64,000 bases of DNA from Deinococcus sp. QL22 (lineage in GTDB: Bacteria > Deinococcota > Deinococci > Deinococcales > Deinococcaceae), in the NCBI RefSeq assembly GCF_023370075.1, contig NZ_CP097157.1:1-64000 (forward strand). Direction: 5' to 3'. The notes below the pieces were generated by a model. That model did no database searches, was not told the origin of the DNA, and saw only the letters and a list, made by a program, of their open reading frames with translations. The position numbers and the translations under genes were made by a program. Each line of letters starts with the position of its first letter. Positions within the stretch are counted from its first letter, which is position 1. Shown piece by piece: positions 1 to 8,590 of this stretch.

Positions 1-2
1 GC

Positions 3-143
3 CTCCTCAATCCATCAAGGCCACCACAACCCATCATTCCTTTGGGTGGGCATGACCTCTGGGACACTCGAGAAGCCGTCGCTCAGCTGCTCGCTCACGA
101 GGGCGTCATGCTATCGGACATGCCCGAAGTTCTCGTAGATTGA
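3..143 (+). CDS. C-terminal end of a protein cut by the window edge
   Basis: One frame is open from the first bases and stops with TGA at 141-143, giving about 46 residues that end in a hydrophilic, coding-like tail (PLGGHDLWDTREAVAQLL). The start lies outside the window. I do not recognise the family. The composition is like the other high-GC genes here, so a real gene end is more likely than chance, but a remnant cannot be excluded. Confidence 0.45.
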   Translation, partial: LLNPSRPPQPIIPLGGHDLWDTREAVAQLLAHEGVMLSDMPEVLVD

Positions 144-888
144 GTCCCTAGGTACCCAGCCGCTAACAGCTAACATTCCATGCCTTGCTGCCGAATACGT
201 TCTACAGCCCTCCGAAAGGTCTGATGAGCAATCTCAGTTCCTTTTCTTGGAGTGACAAAGTCCTGCTAAGAACTACCGTTTGTGATTAGCAATTGTGTTG
301 ACCGTCAAGTGGGACGTGAGGGATTCGGCTTTAGAGCAACCAGCCCCCAGGCAAGGTCGGCCTGATTTGGCGCACGAGCGCATAACTCGTTGGCGCGGCG
401 AAGGACGACTCTCTCTTTGTCTCCGACAACGACGAAGAGGCTTTGGGAGAGGCACAGGTCTACCGGACGACCACCCTGGTCCGCCGCACCACCTGGATTC
501 CGGGTCGAGGCACGTCCGGGATGCGGGGAGATCGAGTCCTTTGGGCAGGCAACGACTGTTCTGAATCCAACCTGACTCAGGTCAGTCGGGTCGACGCCTG
601 TGTCCTGTTGGCCAAAGCGTTAGCAGAGGCGTCAATAGCCCACAGCACTCCCGCCAGCAATGAGCAGGTTGTCAGAGACTGATCCATTCCCGATCAATCC
701 CCATATGTGGTGACTCCATGCAACCTGATGCCCTACTCTTTCTCTACGCACAGCTCCGCTCCGCCTCAGCATCCAACCACAGCTGGGGGGGCGATCCGAA
801 CGGTCTGGGCAGCAACATTCCCATTCCAACCCACATCAGCCATGGTCTACGCATTCTTGACCCTCGACCACCTCAGGCGGAACCCTTC
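144..888. other. Gene-poor stretch with degenerate fragments
   Basis: No frame here looks like an intact gene. An open stretch at about 400-682 (plus) has protein-like composition but no recognisable motif or good ribosome site. A 32-base segment at 578-609 recurs at 21073-21104 next to an IS5 remnant, suggesting that both are debris of the same element. Bases 792-888 are the upstream part of a duplicated unit that repeats before the second lipoprotein gene. Confidence 0.4.
578..609. repeat. Dispersed 32-bp repeat, copy 1
   Basis: This segment matches 21073-21104 with two mismatches, on the same strand. The sequences on both sides differ. At the second site it directly follows an IS5-type transposase fragment, so it may be a leftover of a mobile element. 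Confidence 0.5.
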
Positions 889-1389
889 ATGACACCTCTG
901 ACACACCACCGCTCCGCTCCACCTCGCAAGTTCCTTCAGACCACCGTGATCGCGGCGGGACTGCTGATCCTCACAGCCTGTAATGCCTTCGCTCCACCGA
1001 CTGCTCAGTCACAGCTCAACAAGTGCATTCGGGAAGCGTGCAAAGTATTTCAGCTGGTGGGGAACGTCGGGGCACCACGCATCTACCTCACCACCAGCGA
1101 CGACCTGATGCGAGCCCACCTCGCAACGCTCAACATGACTCGTGAACAGTTCGTTGCGTCCGCCGCAGGCCAAGCTTTTGTTGCTCAACACACTTTTATT
1201 GGGTCTAAAGTGACCAGTGGCACGTATCAGAATTTAGCAGGCCAATCGTATACGTTCACCTGTGCGGATTCGACGTCCACGGATCGGTACAGGTGTGTCA
1301 TCGGTGGAAAACGTGCCGCGTTCGAATTGCCCATGATGGAGGTGACCGACGGTACCCTCATGATTCTCGACGGCATTCTCGGCGACTGA
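889..1389 (+). CDS. FAS1-like lipoprotein, copy 1
   Basis: The start at ATG 889 is preferred because it opens a lipoprotein signal peptide: basic N-terminus, hydrophobic core, then a lipobox-like LTAC at about residues 26-29. The mature part (about 138 residues) has features of a short fasciclin (FAS1) domain: a helical LMRAHLATLNM region, FVAQHTFIGSKVTSG resembling the conserved H-box, and a terminal DGTLMILDGIL resembling the closing FAS1 motif. FAS1 domains mediate adhesion or protein binding outside the cell. Two cysteine pairs (CIREAC and two later Cys) could form disulfides. A longer frame begins at 718 but lacks a signal. The FAS1 assignment is by pattern and is moderate; the lipoprotein call is strong. 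Confidence 0.75.
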   Translation: MTPLTHHRSAPPRKFLQTTVIAAGLLILTACNAFAPPTAQSQLNKCIREACKVFQLVGNVGAPRIYLTTSDDLMRAHLATLNMTREQFVASAAGQAFVAQHTFIGSKVTSGTYQNLAGQSYTFTCADSTSTDRYRCVIGGKRAAFELPMMEVTDGTLMILDGILGD

Positions 1390-1494
1390 ACAAGGTGGGG
1401 GGCACTGGACGATCCGAACGGTCTGGGCAGCAACGTTCCCATTCCACCCGGTCTAGGCATTCTTGACCCTCGAGCACCTCAGGCGGAACCCTTC

Positions 1495-2001
1495 ATGACA
1501 CCTCTGATACACCACCGCTCCGCTCTAACTCGCAAATTCCTTCAGACCACCGTGATTGCGGCGGGCCTGTTGGTCTTCACCGCCTGTGAACGCTACTCTT
1601 TAGTTCCACGAACCGCCCAGTCAGAACTCAATGGTTGCCTTCGGGAGGCCTGCAAGATTTTTCAGTCGGTGAGGAACACGGGGTCACCACGCATCTACCT
1701 GATCACGCGAGACGACCTGATGCGAGCTCACCTCGAGACGCTCAACATGACTGGTGCGCAATTCGCACAGTCTCCTCTAGGCAAAGCTTTTGTTGCTCAG
1801 CACACTTTTATTGGATCTAAAGTGACCAGTGGGTCCTATCAGAATTTAGCAGGCCAATCGTATCCATTCACCTGTGCCGAGCCGACGCCCCCAGATCGGC
1901 ACGATTGTGTTATTGGTGGTAAATTTGCCAGGTTTGATTTTCCACCCGTGCCCATCCCAGACGGTGCCCTCATGATTCTTGACGGCATTCTCAGCGACTG
2001 A
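1495..2001 (+). CDS. FAS1-like lipoprotein, copy 2
   Basis: This is a paralogue of the gene ending at 1389, with the same MTPL-HHRSA start, signal peptide and LFTAC-type lipobox, and the same FVAQHTFIGSKVTSG and DGALMILDGIL motifs. The mature protein should sit on the outer face of a membrane. The residues just after the lipobox and the region around positions 125-155 have diverged, which could mean different partners. It follows copy 1 by 105 bases and carries a copy of the same leader, so each gene may have its own promoter. The function is inferred only from the weak FAS1 pattern. Confidence 0.75.
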   Translation: MTPLIHHRSALTRKFLQTTVIAAGLLVFTACERYSLVPRTAQSELNGCLREACKIFQSVRNTGSPRIYLITRDDLMRAHLETLNMTGAQFAQSPLGKAFVAQHTFIGSKVTSGSYQNLAGQSYPFTCAEPTPPDRHDCVIGGKFARFDFPPVPIPDGALMILDGILSD

Positions 2002-2229
2002 AGGAGTGTCTGAAGCGCTGGCCTGAACACAGACATTTGGTGTCCTCCCGTACAGAGGAACTGAGGGGGATGCTGACCGCGTTGCTCGCTCCTCAAAGAT
2101 TCACCGGAGGGGGCGCCGCGGCTCTGAAAGGACAGCGACTGAGGGGCTGCGTGGCTGCGGAGACGGAGCAAGCATCAGCACGTCTCTCATGCGAGAGAAG
2201 ACCGGACGAACAAACCTGGAGGAGAACGG

Positions 2230-2397
2230 GTGAAGAACTTGGGTTGGCCTGTGCTGATGCTGCTGGTGGGGCTAGGGTTATTGGTCTGGGCCGCGCTCGA
2301 CTATTTTCTTCATGGCTCAACCACTGCGCCACTTGGGGGGATCTGGCCGGGGGTGGCCCTCATGGTGCTCGGCCTTGGAGGGCTGTCAAGAACTTAG
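2230..2397 (+). CDS. Small membrane protein, 55 residues
   Basis: This short frame starts at GTG 2230, five bases after a strong GGAGGAG ribosome site (2218-2224), and ends at TAG 2395-2397. The peptide begins MKNLGWPVLMLLVGLGLLVW and has two hydrophobic segments (about residues 7-22 and 35-52) separated by a short polar loop, so a two-pass inner-membrane protein is likely. I do not recognise a family. The strong ribosome site and membrane pattern are the evidence; the longer overlapping frame at 2037-2411 reads as a shadow. Confidence 0.65.
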   Translation: MKNLGWPVLMLLVGLGLLVWAALDYFLHGSTTAPLGGIWPGVALMVLGLGGLSRT

Positions 2398-2700
2398 GGA
2401 AGTCTGCTTAGGCGGACAGCAGCGAAAGGAAGCCGGTGGCCACCACGCCTGCGCTTTCTCTCCGCAGCAGGGGCAAGTCCGACAACTCGGGCAAGCAGGG
2501 TAATGAATATGGTGTTCTGCTGGTGTTCATTGTATTGAACCGACGCTCTCCAATCCCAGAAATACGGCTGACAGAGACGGCGGGGCGGCAAATCAACGGA
2601 CTCCCAATAGCTCCGGACGGGCCCGCTGCACGAAGAGTTTTACCAACGACTGAGTTCGGTGACTGCTCAGCGGGGGCTTGGACTTGGCTGAGCAGTTAGA
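2398..2700. other. Intergenic stretch before IS66-type gene
   Basis: No gene is seen. An inverted repeat CTGCTCAGC / GCTGAGCAG lies near 2662-2695, just before the IS66-type transposase, and may belong to the element end. Confidence 0.4.
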
Positions 2701-2741
2701 GTAGGGGCATCTCCGAGGATGCCTGCCCGAACTGCAAAAAA

Positions 2742-4082
2742 TTGGAAGCTCAGCTCGCCAAAGTGCTCGCTGATCTTCAAGAAGTCAAGGCACGTCTTGC
2801 CCTGAACAGCACGACCTCCCATCAACCTCCGAGCCAAGACAAGTCTTGGACCCCGAAGAGTGAGCGCCAGAAGTCCGGCCGGACTTCTGGCGCTCAACCC
2901 GGTCACCCGGGCAAGACGCTGAAGATGGTCGAACATCCTGATGAGGTCGTAACACTTCCTGTTACCGGACACTGTGGTTGTGGTCATGCCTGGGACACGG
3001 TGACGGTCCGTGATGAACTCGCGCGGCAGGTTCTGGACCTGCCTGAGATCCGTCTGCATGTGGTGGAGTATCGCGCCCAAGTCAAGATCTGCCCGACCTG
3101 TCACTGCCGCGAGCAGGCCACCTTTCCAGCCCAGGTTCCTGGTCACGTGCAGTACGGTCCCCGAATCCACGGTCTGGCTGTCCTTCTGAACGCCGTGCAC
3201 TTCGTTCCGTTGAAACGCACCTCGAACATTCTGGAAGCCGTCTGTGGGGCGAAGCTCAGTGACGGCACCATCTCTCTCAGTCTCCAAGTGACTGCTGGAC
3301 GTCTGACCACGTTTGAGACTGAGCTCAAAGCCGCACTCCTCGAGCAGCCGGTCCTCCATGCCGATGAGACCGGGAGCAAGGTGAATGGGAAGCTGGCCTG
3401 GATGCATGTCGTGAGCTGCGAGCAGCTCACACTCTATGGGCACCACGAGCAGCGAGGATACGCCGCTCTGAAGGACATGGATGTCCTTCCTCGATTTAAG
3501 GGCACCGTCATACACGATGCCTGGATCACCTATTTCCAACTGCCGGCACAGCATGCACTGTGCAACGCCCATCTCCTCCGGGAATGGCGGCATTTAGCTG
3601 AGGGGCACGGACAGCTCTGGGCCGGGGAACTTCGCCGTGCCATGCAACTCGTCTATCACGAGAACAAAATGGGCACACTGACACCGGAAGGAAAAGCTGA
3701 CTTCCTGGAACGGTTCGACACCTTCGTCCAGGCTGGGTTGGACACCAATCCAGCGGTGGAATCTGTAGCCGGAAACCGCGGTCGGGTGAAGCAAACTAAG
3801 GGGCGGAATCTGGCCTTGCGGTGCCAGCGTTACCGCGAAGCGATTCTGCGCTTCCTTCACGACGCACAGGTTCCATTTGATAACAATCAAGCAGAACGAG
3901 ACATCCGCATGGCCTGCGTCAAGCGCAAAGTTTCTGGAGGCTTTCGATCAGTGGAGTGTGGTGTGAATTTCTGCCGCATTCGTAGCTATACTTCTACACT
4001 TCACAAGCAGGGTGTAAATATTTACCCTGGTCTTGTAAGTGTCTTTCGTGGCGACACCCTTATGCCTGACTTCTCGTATTGA
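2742..4082 (+). CDS. IS66-family transposase
   Basis: This is a DDE transposase of the IS66 family. In order it has an N-terminal coiled-coil with the [13 protein letters not shown] segment (residues ~23-40), a zinc-finger-like ICPTCHC region (~112-118), and the catalytic domain. I can see the first Asp in LHADETGS, the second in [10 protein letters not shown] followed by [11 protein letters not shown], and the Glu in [10 protein letters not shown], so the triad is intact. The frame remains open upstream of the TTG at 2742 through a CPNCKK motif typical of the family N-terminus, back to a stop at 2697. The true start is therefore uncertain. No IS66 accessory genes (orfA/orfB) are present, and I could not define both element ends. 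Confidence 0.9.
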   Translation: MEAQLAKVLADLQEVKARLALNSTTSHQPPSQDKSWTPKSERQKSGRTSGAQPGHPGKTLKMVEHPDEVVTLPVTGHCGCGHAWDTVTVRDELARQVLDLPEIRLHVVEYRAQVKICPTCHCREQATFPAQVPGHVQYGPRIHGLAVLLNAVHFVPLKRTSNILEAVCGAKLSDGTISLSLQVTAGRLTTFETELKAALLEQPVLHADETGSKVNGKLAWMHVVSCEQLTLYGHHEQRGYAALKDMDVLPRFKGTVIHDAWITYFQLPAQHALCNAHLLREWRHLAEGHGQLWAGELRRAMQLVYHENKMGTLTPEGKADFLERFDTFVQAGLDTNPAVESVAGNRGRVKQTKGRNLALRCQRYREAILRFLHDAQVPFDNNQAERDIRMACVKRKVSGGFRSVECGVNFCRIRSYTSTLHKQGVNIYPGLVSVFRGDTLMPDFSY

Positions 4083-4128
4083 GTAGTTGCCTAGATCTTA
4101 TGTTGAGTGGTTATTGAAGGAGTTAAGT

Positions 4129-4560
4129 ATGGCGAGGATTCTTCTGACTGATTTGCTTAAAGGCAGTCACACTTTACATAGAGATATGAGTTTAATAGGT
4201 TTCCAGGAAGAATTCGGAAACTTTCGTGAAATTTATAAAGAAAGTAACGGCACGATTGAAGCTTATGACAAAAGCCTTGTAGCTTACTTTGACGGCACGG
4301 GGTTGTATGGATTATACATTAGACCTTTTGGGTATGAGGATTCCGATATGATAGATCTACAAGGATTAGAGAATGGTAGTGAAGGTCATTTCAGCGAATG
4401 TCTGGGTCAACAAGGTATTTATCATGAGAAGAATATTTTAACTGATGATGATACTGGGGTAGCATATGAATTAACCTTCCCTAGTAGGGCTGGCATCGTT
4501 ATCAGTTCTGGTGAAATAGACAGAATTGCGATTTTTTCATTACACAAAAGAATTTCGTAA
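4129..4560 (+). CDS. AT-rich orphan protein, 143 residues
   Basis: The start at ATG 4129 is set by an AAGGAG ribosome site at 4117-4122. The protein is acidic, mixed alpha/beta in composition and has no signal peptide or membrane segment; I do not recognise the family. Its base composition is far more AT-rich than its neighbours, which points to recent transfer. The stop codon lies in the left arm of a hairpin whose other half is now at 6826-6867, because an IS982-type element landed in the hairpin. The AT-rich orphan at 63616 is comparable in size and composition but not obviously homologous. An immunity or cargo role is possible but unsupported. Confidence 0.7.
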   Translation: MARILLTDLLKGSHTLHRDMSLIGFQEEFGNFREIYKESNGTIEAYDKSLVAYFDGTGLYGLYIRPFGYEDSDMIDLQGLENGSEGHFSECLGQQGIYHEKNILTDDDTGVAYELTFPSRAGIVISSGEIDRIAIFSLHKRIS

Positions 4561-4595
4561 CTACTCACCGCGAATAGGGGTTGACAGCGGCGCGA

Positions 4596-5381
4596 TCAGC
4601 CGCCGATATCAGTGAATTTCAGATTGTGCGCGAGGACGTTCAGAGCCACTTTCAACCGTAGGCTTACATACGTCTTCACCTGACCCCAGCGCAGTCCGGC
4701 CCCAGCGAGGACGGAGAACGCCGACTCTATGCACTTCCTGGCCGCCCCATATTCCGGTTTCCAGCGCGGATCCATTCGTTTCGCATTGACCTTTGGCGGC
4801 GTCAGGCACGTTCCCGACTGATACCCCTTATCCCCGATCTGTTTTGGCCCGCCAAAAGCGGGCCAATCTCTGTTCATCTCGCAGAGCACGCTGAAATCGT
4901 GCTCATTTGCAGGACGAATCTCATACCGCACGATCTTGCCGTTCAGCGCGCTCCAGGCGTGGAGTTTGAAGCCATAGACCGGCCCAGCCGTACTGAACCC
5001 GTGGCGTGCCCCTCGGAACTTGCAGCGTGGCGCGCGCTTGAACGTCGAAACTGGAAGCGGCTCGGAATCGACAGCGACGAAGTCCAGTTCCTGGACTTCG
5101 GTGGCGAGTTGTTCAACGACTAGGGTCAACCGGGACAGCCGGATTCGGGCCTGGGTCTCAGAAGGGAAGTGCGGGAAGTGATTGAGCTTGAGAAATCGCC
5201 ACCAACGGTTGAAGTACGGCACCTTGTGCAGCTTCTGGAGGAGGGCAATTGCCAGTAGTTCAGCATCGGAGATTTTCTCGTGTGTGTGGAGTAATTTTGC
5301 CGGGACGTGTGGAGCGATCCAGCGGCTCAGGAGGGTGACAGCGGTGGTGAGCGGCAGTACAGTGAAATCGGGACGGCCCAT
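4596..5381 (-). CDS. IS982-family transposase
   Basis: The 261-residue protein has the DDE pattern of the IS982 family: [12 protein letters not shown] with the first Asp, a central [20 protein letters not shown] strand region followed by NEHD, then IGDKGYQS with the second Asp, and a terminal [11 protein letters not shown] with the Glu. The length is normal for the family. The ATG at 5381-5379 is intact, but the inserted IS701-type element has removed its upstream sequence: the likely ribosome site (AAAGGGA) is now at about 6775-6785, on the far side of the insertion. Expression is therefore probably reduced or dependent on the inserted element. Confidence 0.88.
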   Translation of the reverse strand: MGRPDFTVLPLTTAVTLLSRWIAPHVPAKLLHTHEKISDAELLAIALLQKLHKVPYFNRWWRFLKLNHFPHFPSETQARIRLSRLTLVVEQLATEVQELDFVAVDSEPLPVSTFKRAPRCKFRGARHGFSTAGPVYGFKLHAWSALNGKIVRYEIRPANEHDFSVLCEMNRDWPAFGGPKQIGDKGYQSGTCLTPPKVNAKRMDPRWKPEYGAARKCIESAFSVLAGAGLRWGQVKTYVSLRLKVALNVLAHNLKFTDIGG

Positions 5382-5400
5382 AACTGTACTTCGGGAAAAC

Positions 5401-6696
5401 TCAGGGGCCGCTGAAAAGACCAGTACAGGAACAGCAGGTCATGCAGCGAACTGGCAGGACTGCTCCTGCCAGTTCCTCTCGAATTGCAGGCACAGAGTCG
5501 CCTCTCAGGTCATCCGGTTGGCTGAGTCGCAACCACTGGAGAAAGAGCAGAGCCATCATGCACAGCTGTGCATGATGATGTAGACCACGCCATGAACGCC
5601 CCTCGAAATGATCTAGACCCACCTCCTGTTTCAATTCCCGATGGGTCAATTCGCAAGCCCAACGCCGCTTGGTCACCTCAACGAGGTGCTCAAACGATGT
5701 CTCGGGAGGAAGGTTGCAGGCGGAGTACTTTCGCTCACCACCACGCCTTTCTTCTCCGATGATCCAGGCGGCTTGACCTGGGAGGTGTTGCCCTTGCCGA
5801 TATTCTGTGCCATCCGCAAGGCACACGTATTGAGCAGCGAATCGTCCAGAGAGCGGAGCTTTCGTTCCTTGCCGCCACACCACCTGATGCCAAACCGCGT
5901 TTGCCAATGTCTCTCGGACAGTCTGACGTGGTTGAGACGGTGTCGGGTACTTGGAACGCCGTCCATGAACCGGTTTAACGCTGGGCAGGAGTTGAACATC
6001 GGCGGGATACACCTTCTGCGTCGAGTGAATGCCGACAGACCATTGAAGTTGACGTTCGCTGAGGGCTTGCCTGAAAGCGGCAGTGGCCCCGTAACCCGCA
6101 TCTGCAAGCACCAGACCGAAATTCAACTGTGGCCGAAGACGATCAAGTTCCTCCAAGGCAACGGCCCACTTGCTCTGCGTTTGCTGGTGTTCCTCAGGAA
6201 CACCAGCAGCTTTCATCCGCTGCAGATCACCCGTCCAGTCTCGGGGGAGAAAGAGGCGCAGACTGACTGGAACAGGAAAAATGTGCTGGGCAAGCGTGAG
6301 CGAAACTAAACACTGGCACTGAGTTAATCCCCCTACTTGTCCTGAGTATTGCTTCGTCACCCCAACCGACTTCGTCCCAAATTTAGTCAAGCAGGTATCG
6401 TCGATGATCAAGACGGCATCCTGCCCACCGAGAAGTGCGTTGGCGCGCTGAAGAAACAAGGGTTCAAGAGTGGCGGTGCTCCAAGGGCTGTCCGTGATGA
6501 AGTGTTGAAACTGATCCTCGCTCCCAGGAGCAATCCACTGGGCCATCGGCGTCATGCTTTTTCGACGAGCCATGCTGCACAAGCCTTGAACATAAAGTGG
6601 CGCGAGACGGCGTTGCGCTTTGTGCGGCAACTGACTCTGAAAGGGTTCGAACCAGCTTGGAAAATGGCGAGTCCAGCGTGGCAAGGGGCGACGCAT
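5401..6696 (-). CDS. IS701-family transposase
   Basis: This DDE transposase has [11 protein letters not shown] (first Asp, near residue 95 from the chosen start), VLADAGYG (second Asp) and a C-terminal [24 protein letters not shown] containing the Glu region, in the usual order and length of about 430 residues. The ATG at 6696 is preferred over the longer frame to 6735 because it follows the hairpin at 6701-6727 and starts the usual basic N-terminus. The gene fills the element and looks intact, so it may still be active. Confidence 0.9.
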   Translation of the reverse strand: MRRPLPRWTRHFPSWFEPFQSQLPHKAQRRLAPLYVQGLCSMARRKSMTPMAQWIAPGSEDQFQHFITDSPWSTATLEPLFLQRANALLGGQDAVLIIDDTCLTKFGTKSVGVTKQYSGQVGGLTQCQCLVSLTLAQHIFPVPVSLRLFLPRDWTGDLQRMKAAGVPEEHQQTQSKWAVALEELDRLRPQLNFGLVLADAGYGATAAFRQALSERQLQWSVGIHSTQKVYPADVQLLPSVKPVHGRRSKYPTPSQPRQTVRETLANAVWHQVVWRQGTKAPLSGRFAAQYVCLADGTEYRQGQHLPGQAAWIIGEERRGGERKYSACNLPPETSFEHLVEVTKRRWACELTHRELKQEVGLDHFEGRSWRGLHHHAQLCMMALLFLQWLRLSQPDDLRGDSVPAIREELAGAVLPVRCMTCCSCTGLFSGP

Positions 6697-6700
6697 AATG

Positions 6701-6727
6701 AAGACCAGCATCAACGATGCTGGTCTT
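6701..6727. promoter_or_regulatory. Hairpin at the 5' end of the IS701-type transposase
   Basis: Perfect 12-bp arms AAGACCAGCATC (6701-6712) and GATGCTGGTCTT (6716-6727) with a 3-base loop lie between the element end and the transposase start. Such hairpins can block read-through transcription or translation entering from flanking DNA; that role is inferred. Confidence 0.6.
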
Positions 6728-6825
6728 CTTGTCACGCCCTAAGTTTTCGTTTTCCCGAAGTACAGATAAGCACCGTCCCTTTCGCATTTTTTGTCGCTCG
6801 GATCAACTCCTATCCGCGGTTACTC

Positions 6826-6867
6826 AGCACGAGGCCGAATCTTGTGCTGAGTAGTTACCTTTTTTTT
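6826..6867 (+). terminator. Right part of a terminator split by an IS insertion
   Basis: The right arm GTGCTGAGTAGTTAC (6844-6858) is followed by a T run at 6860-6867. Its perfect 15-base partner is split: GTAACTACTC at 4557-4566 lies on the other side of the IS982-type element and AGCAC at 6826-6830 here. Joined, they would form a rho-independent terminator directly after the orphan gene that stops at 4560. Confidence 0.75.
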
Positions 6868-7339
6868 CCAACTCGGGGACGCGCACGTTCACCCAAGTCT
6901 CCACGGCCTCTTCCGAACGTTCCATCGCCCGTCTATCCGGTTTCTGTGGGGATTCTCCCCACAGATGTAACAAGCGGCTGACATGATCGACGTCGTACCA
7001 AACATCAAAACGGAGCCCGATCACTTCACGCACTCGGGGACACGTCCACCGCTGATCTGGGAACCGAGCTGGATCCGGCCCGGCCTGGAGCAAGTCCATG
7101 ATCGTGGCGATCTGCCCATCCGTGAGCCGCCGTGGTGGGCCGGGTGCACGAGTCGCCTCCAGCGACCCCTGCTGGCGCAGGCGTCGTCTCCAAGCCCGCA
7201 CCGTGCTGGGACTGACCCCACTCATCTCTGCGATCTGGGTGGCGTTGAGTTCCCCAGCCTCCAACAGAGGCTTGGCGAACAGGCGACGCTCCTCTAACTG
7301 TGCCCGTGTCTACTGGGATGGCTGCCAAATCAGCGACAT
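6868..7339 (-). pseudogene. IS630-family transposase, truncated and with a nonsense codon
   Basis: The frame from ATG 7339 reads MSLIWQPSQ, then a TAG (7312-7310) where the family usually has a residue, then continues as TRAQLEERRLF and the helix-turn-helix NATQIAEMSGVSPSTVRAWRRRL. The winged-helix part ends at RVPELEKKG near 6868, where the sequence passes into the terminator of the orphan gene. The whole DDE catalytic domain is missing. The copy is dead through both truncation and the early stop. It probably marks the boundary at which the AT-rich segment joined. Confidence 0.82.
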
Positions 7340-7557
7340 GTCTCAAATGTAACTCGGCGTTGTTCAGCTGTACAGGGATCAATAGGCCGTGGGAGTGAGG
7401 GTCGTTGATCGATTGGATCCAGAGACAGAAGCAATGCGCGCGGAGCTTGAGGTGCTTGAAAAGACGTGACCGTTGTGGTGCTTTCACTTGCTAGGCGCGA
7501 GACACGCCTTCGGCAGATTTGCCCTGATCGCCTCTGGCTGCGCCGTACAGTGAGGCG

Positions 7558-8085
7558 ATGAAAGCCTTGATGCTGAGCAGTGTTCTGCTGACCTTGACCG
7601 CCTGCGCGACGTCGCCAGCGCCCGCTGCACCGGCACTGAGTCTGCAAGTAATGCCCAACCCCATCACTGTGGGCCGAGAACTGAAGCTCAACCTCACCCT
7701 GCAACACGAGCCCGGTCTCTGGTACGTGCTGCTGTTGGTGGAAAGTCCGGATGGTCAGGTCGATCAGCTCCTCCCGAATCGTCTGCCGGGTGGAGCCGGC
7801 ACCCTCAAGGCTGGCCAGACGGTCGTGTTTCCTGCACCGGAAGCGAACATCCTGTTGAAAGCGACGGCACCTGCAGGGGTGCATACGGTGCTGGCTTACG
7901 CGAGTCCAAGGCCGCTGAATCTGGAGGGCATCAGTGCCTATGCCTCGGAGAGTGCGGCGTTTGCGACGGTGCAGGCCAATCGGCAGGGGGTCGGGGGTCT
8001 GGAAGGCTCGACGACCGCCATTATCAAATTGCTCAATCCCGGCATCGCCACGTTGGCGAAGTTCACGGTCACGGCACAGCCTTAA
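7558..8085 (+). CDS. DUF4384-like lipoprotein
   Basis: The 175-residue protein has a signal peptide with lipobox LTAC (residues ~14-17), then a beta-rich domain. Its strand pattern, GRELKLNLTLQHEPGLWYVLLLVESPDGQVDQLLPN followed by LKAGQTVVFP and APAGVHTVLAYAS, matches the DUF4384 family as I know it. That domain occurs in many secreted proteins and is thought to bind ligands or partners at the cell surface. A C-terminal tail of about 50 residues lacks motifs. The gene stands alone; the next gene is convergent. The start at 7558 is the only good start for the signal peptide. The domain call is by pattern only. Confidence 0.75.
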   Translation: MKALMLSSVLLTLTACATSPAPAAPALSLQVMPNPITVGRELKLNLTLQHEPGLWYVLLLVESPDGQVDQLLPNRLPGGAGTLKAGQTVVFPAPEANILLKATAPAGVHTVLAYASPRPLNLEGISAYASESAAFATVQANRQGVGGLEGSTTAIIKLLNPGIATLAKFTVTAQP

Positions 8086-8111
8086 GAGCGCGCCCTCCCT
8101 ACACGAAGAAC

Positions 8112-8468
8112 TCAAGTCGGTGTGCCACTTTCGGCCAGTCTCAGCAGCTTGTGGATGGACATGAGGTCGCCGCGCGTTAGAAACGCAACGGGCGCTTCGT
8201 CATCCAGCACCGGATTGGAGACACGTAGCCAGATCCGGGCTGTGTCCAGCGAACCAAAGACATCGCGTAAGTGGTGGGCCAGTGCGTCTAGCGGGTGCAG
8301 ATCGTCGCTGGGAGGAACCGTGGGAAGCGTAGGCGAATTACCATTCAAAACCTGTCCCAGTTCTTCCCAGGTCAGTCCTAATGTCTGGGCCACCCGGTGA
8401 GCGTCGAGTTGGCCCGTCTCTGGATGCCGCGTCTCTGTCAGCAGGGTGTGCGAATCTGGGCCGGTCAT
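8112..8468 (-). CDS. ParS/MbcA/Xre-type antitoxin-like protein
   Basis: The frame has an N-terminal helix-turn-helix-like part (QLDAHRVAQTLGLTWEELGQVLN) and a C-terminal segment with LDALAHHLRDVFGSLDTARIWLRVSNPVLDDEAPVAFLTRGD. The latter matches the toxin-binding domain of the MbcA/ParS/Xre antitoxins (DUF2384 type), including the conserved W-L-x-x-x-N-P-x-L-x-x-x-x-P pattern. These antitoxins usually precede a RES-domain toxin, but none is seen on either side, so this is an orphan. The start at ATG 8468 is preferred over 8507. It is the last gene of a minus-strand series that includes two RepA-WH1-like genes. Confidence 0.78.
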   Translation of the reverse strand: MTGPDSHTLLTETRHPETGQLDAHRVAQTLGLTWEELGQVLNGNSPTLPTVPPSDDLHPLDALAHHLRDVFGSLDTARIWLRVSNPVLDDEAPVAFLTRGDLMSIHKLLRLAESGTPT

Positions 8469-8590
8469 GATGGCTTGACCAGAACATCGGGCTGTTTCAG
8501 CGTCCATACCAGCATATAGAGCCTCCCTGTGGGAGAGAAGAGGGGGCGAAGCCTATACCCATCGCCAGAACCGCAAGGAGAGTCAGCCTG

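Larger units (their letters stand above)
792..2001 (+). repeat. Tandem duplication of a lipoprotein gene with its leader
   Basis: Unit 1 (792-1389) and unit 2 (1410-2001) both begin with the same segment starting CGATCCGAACGGTCTGGG and carry one gene each, with ATGs 606 bp apart. The proteins share nearly identical signal peptides and the central TFIGSKVTSG region, and differ more in the C-terminal third. This indicates a duplication followed by divergence. Confidence 0.8.
5380..6769 (-). mobile_element. IS701-type element with perfect ends and target repeat
   Basis: Perfect 17-bp inverted repeats (CTGTACTTCGGGAAAAC at 5384-5400 and its complement at 6749-6765) bound a 1382-bp element. The 4-bp duplication ATAA at 5380-5383 and 6766-6769 flanks it, as expected for this family. 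It sits inside the IS982-type element, overlapping that transposase's start codon, so it is the younger insertion. Confidence 0.92.
4562..6825 (-). mobile_element. IS982-type element interrupted by an IS701-type element
   Basis: Imperfect terminal inverted repeats ACCGCGAATAGGGGTTGA (4567-4584) and its counterpart at 6803-6820 (two mismatches) bound the element. The 5-bp direct repeat TACTC (4562-4566 and 6821-6825) abuts both ends, reading as the target duplication. Inside, a second complete element (5384-6765) has inserted just before the transposase start codon. The element itself interrupted the arm of a terminator-like hairpin that follows the orphan gene ending at 4560. Confidence 0.85.

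Noticed and set aside
2667..3593. Minus-strand frame of 308 codons
   Set aside because: It is fully antisense to the IS66 transposase, which has all catalytic motifs. The antisense protein has no recognisable domain.
7330..8115. Minus-strand frame of 261 codons
   Set aside because: It is antisense to the DUF4384-like lipoprotein, which has a signal peptide and lipobox. The minus frame is Arg/Gln-rich without motif.
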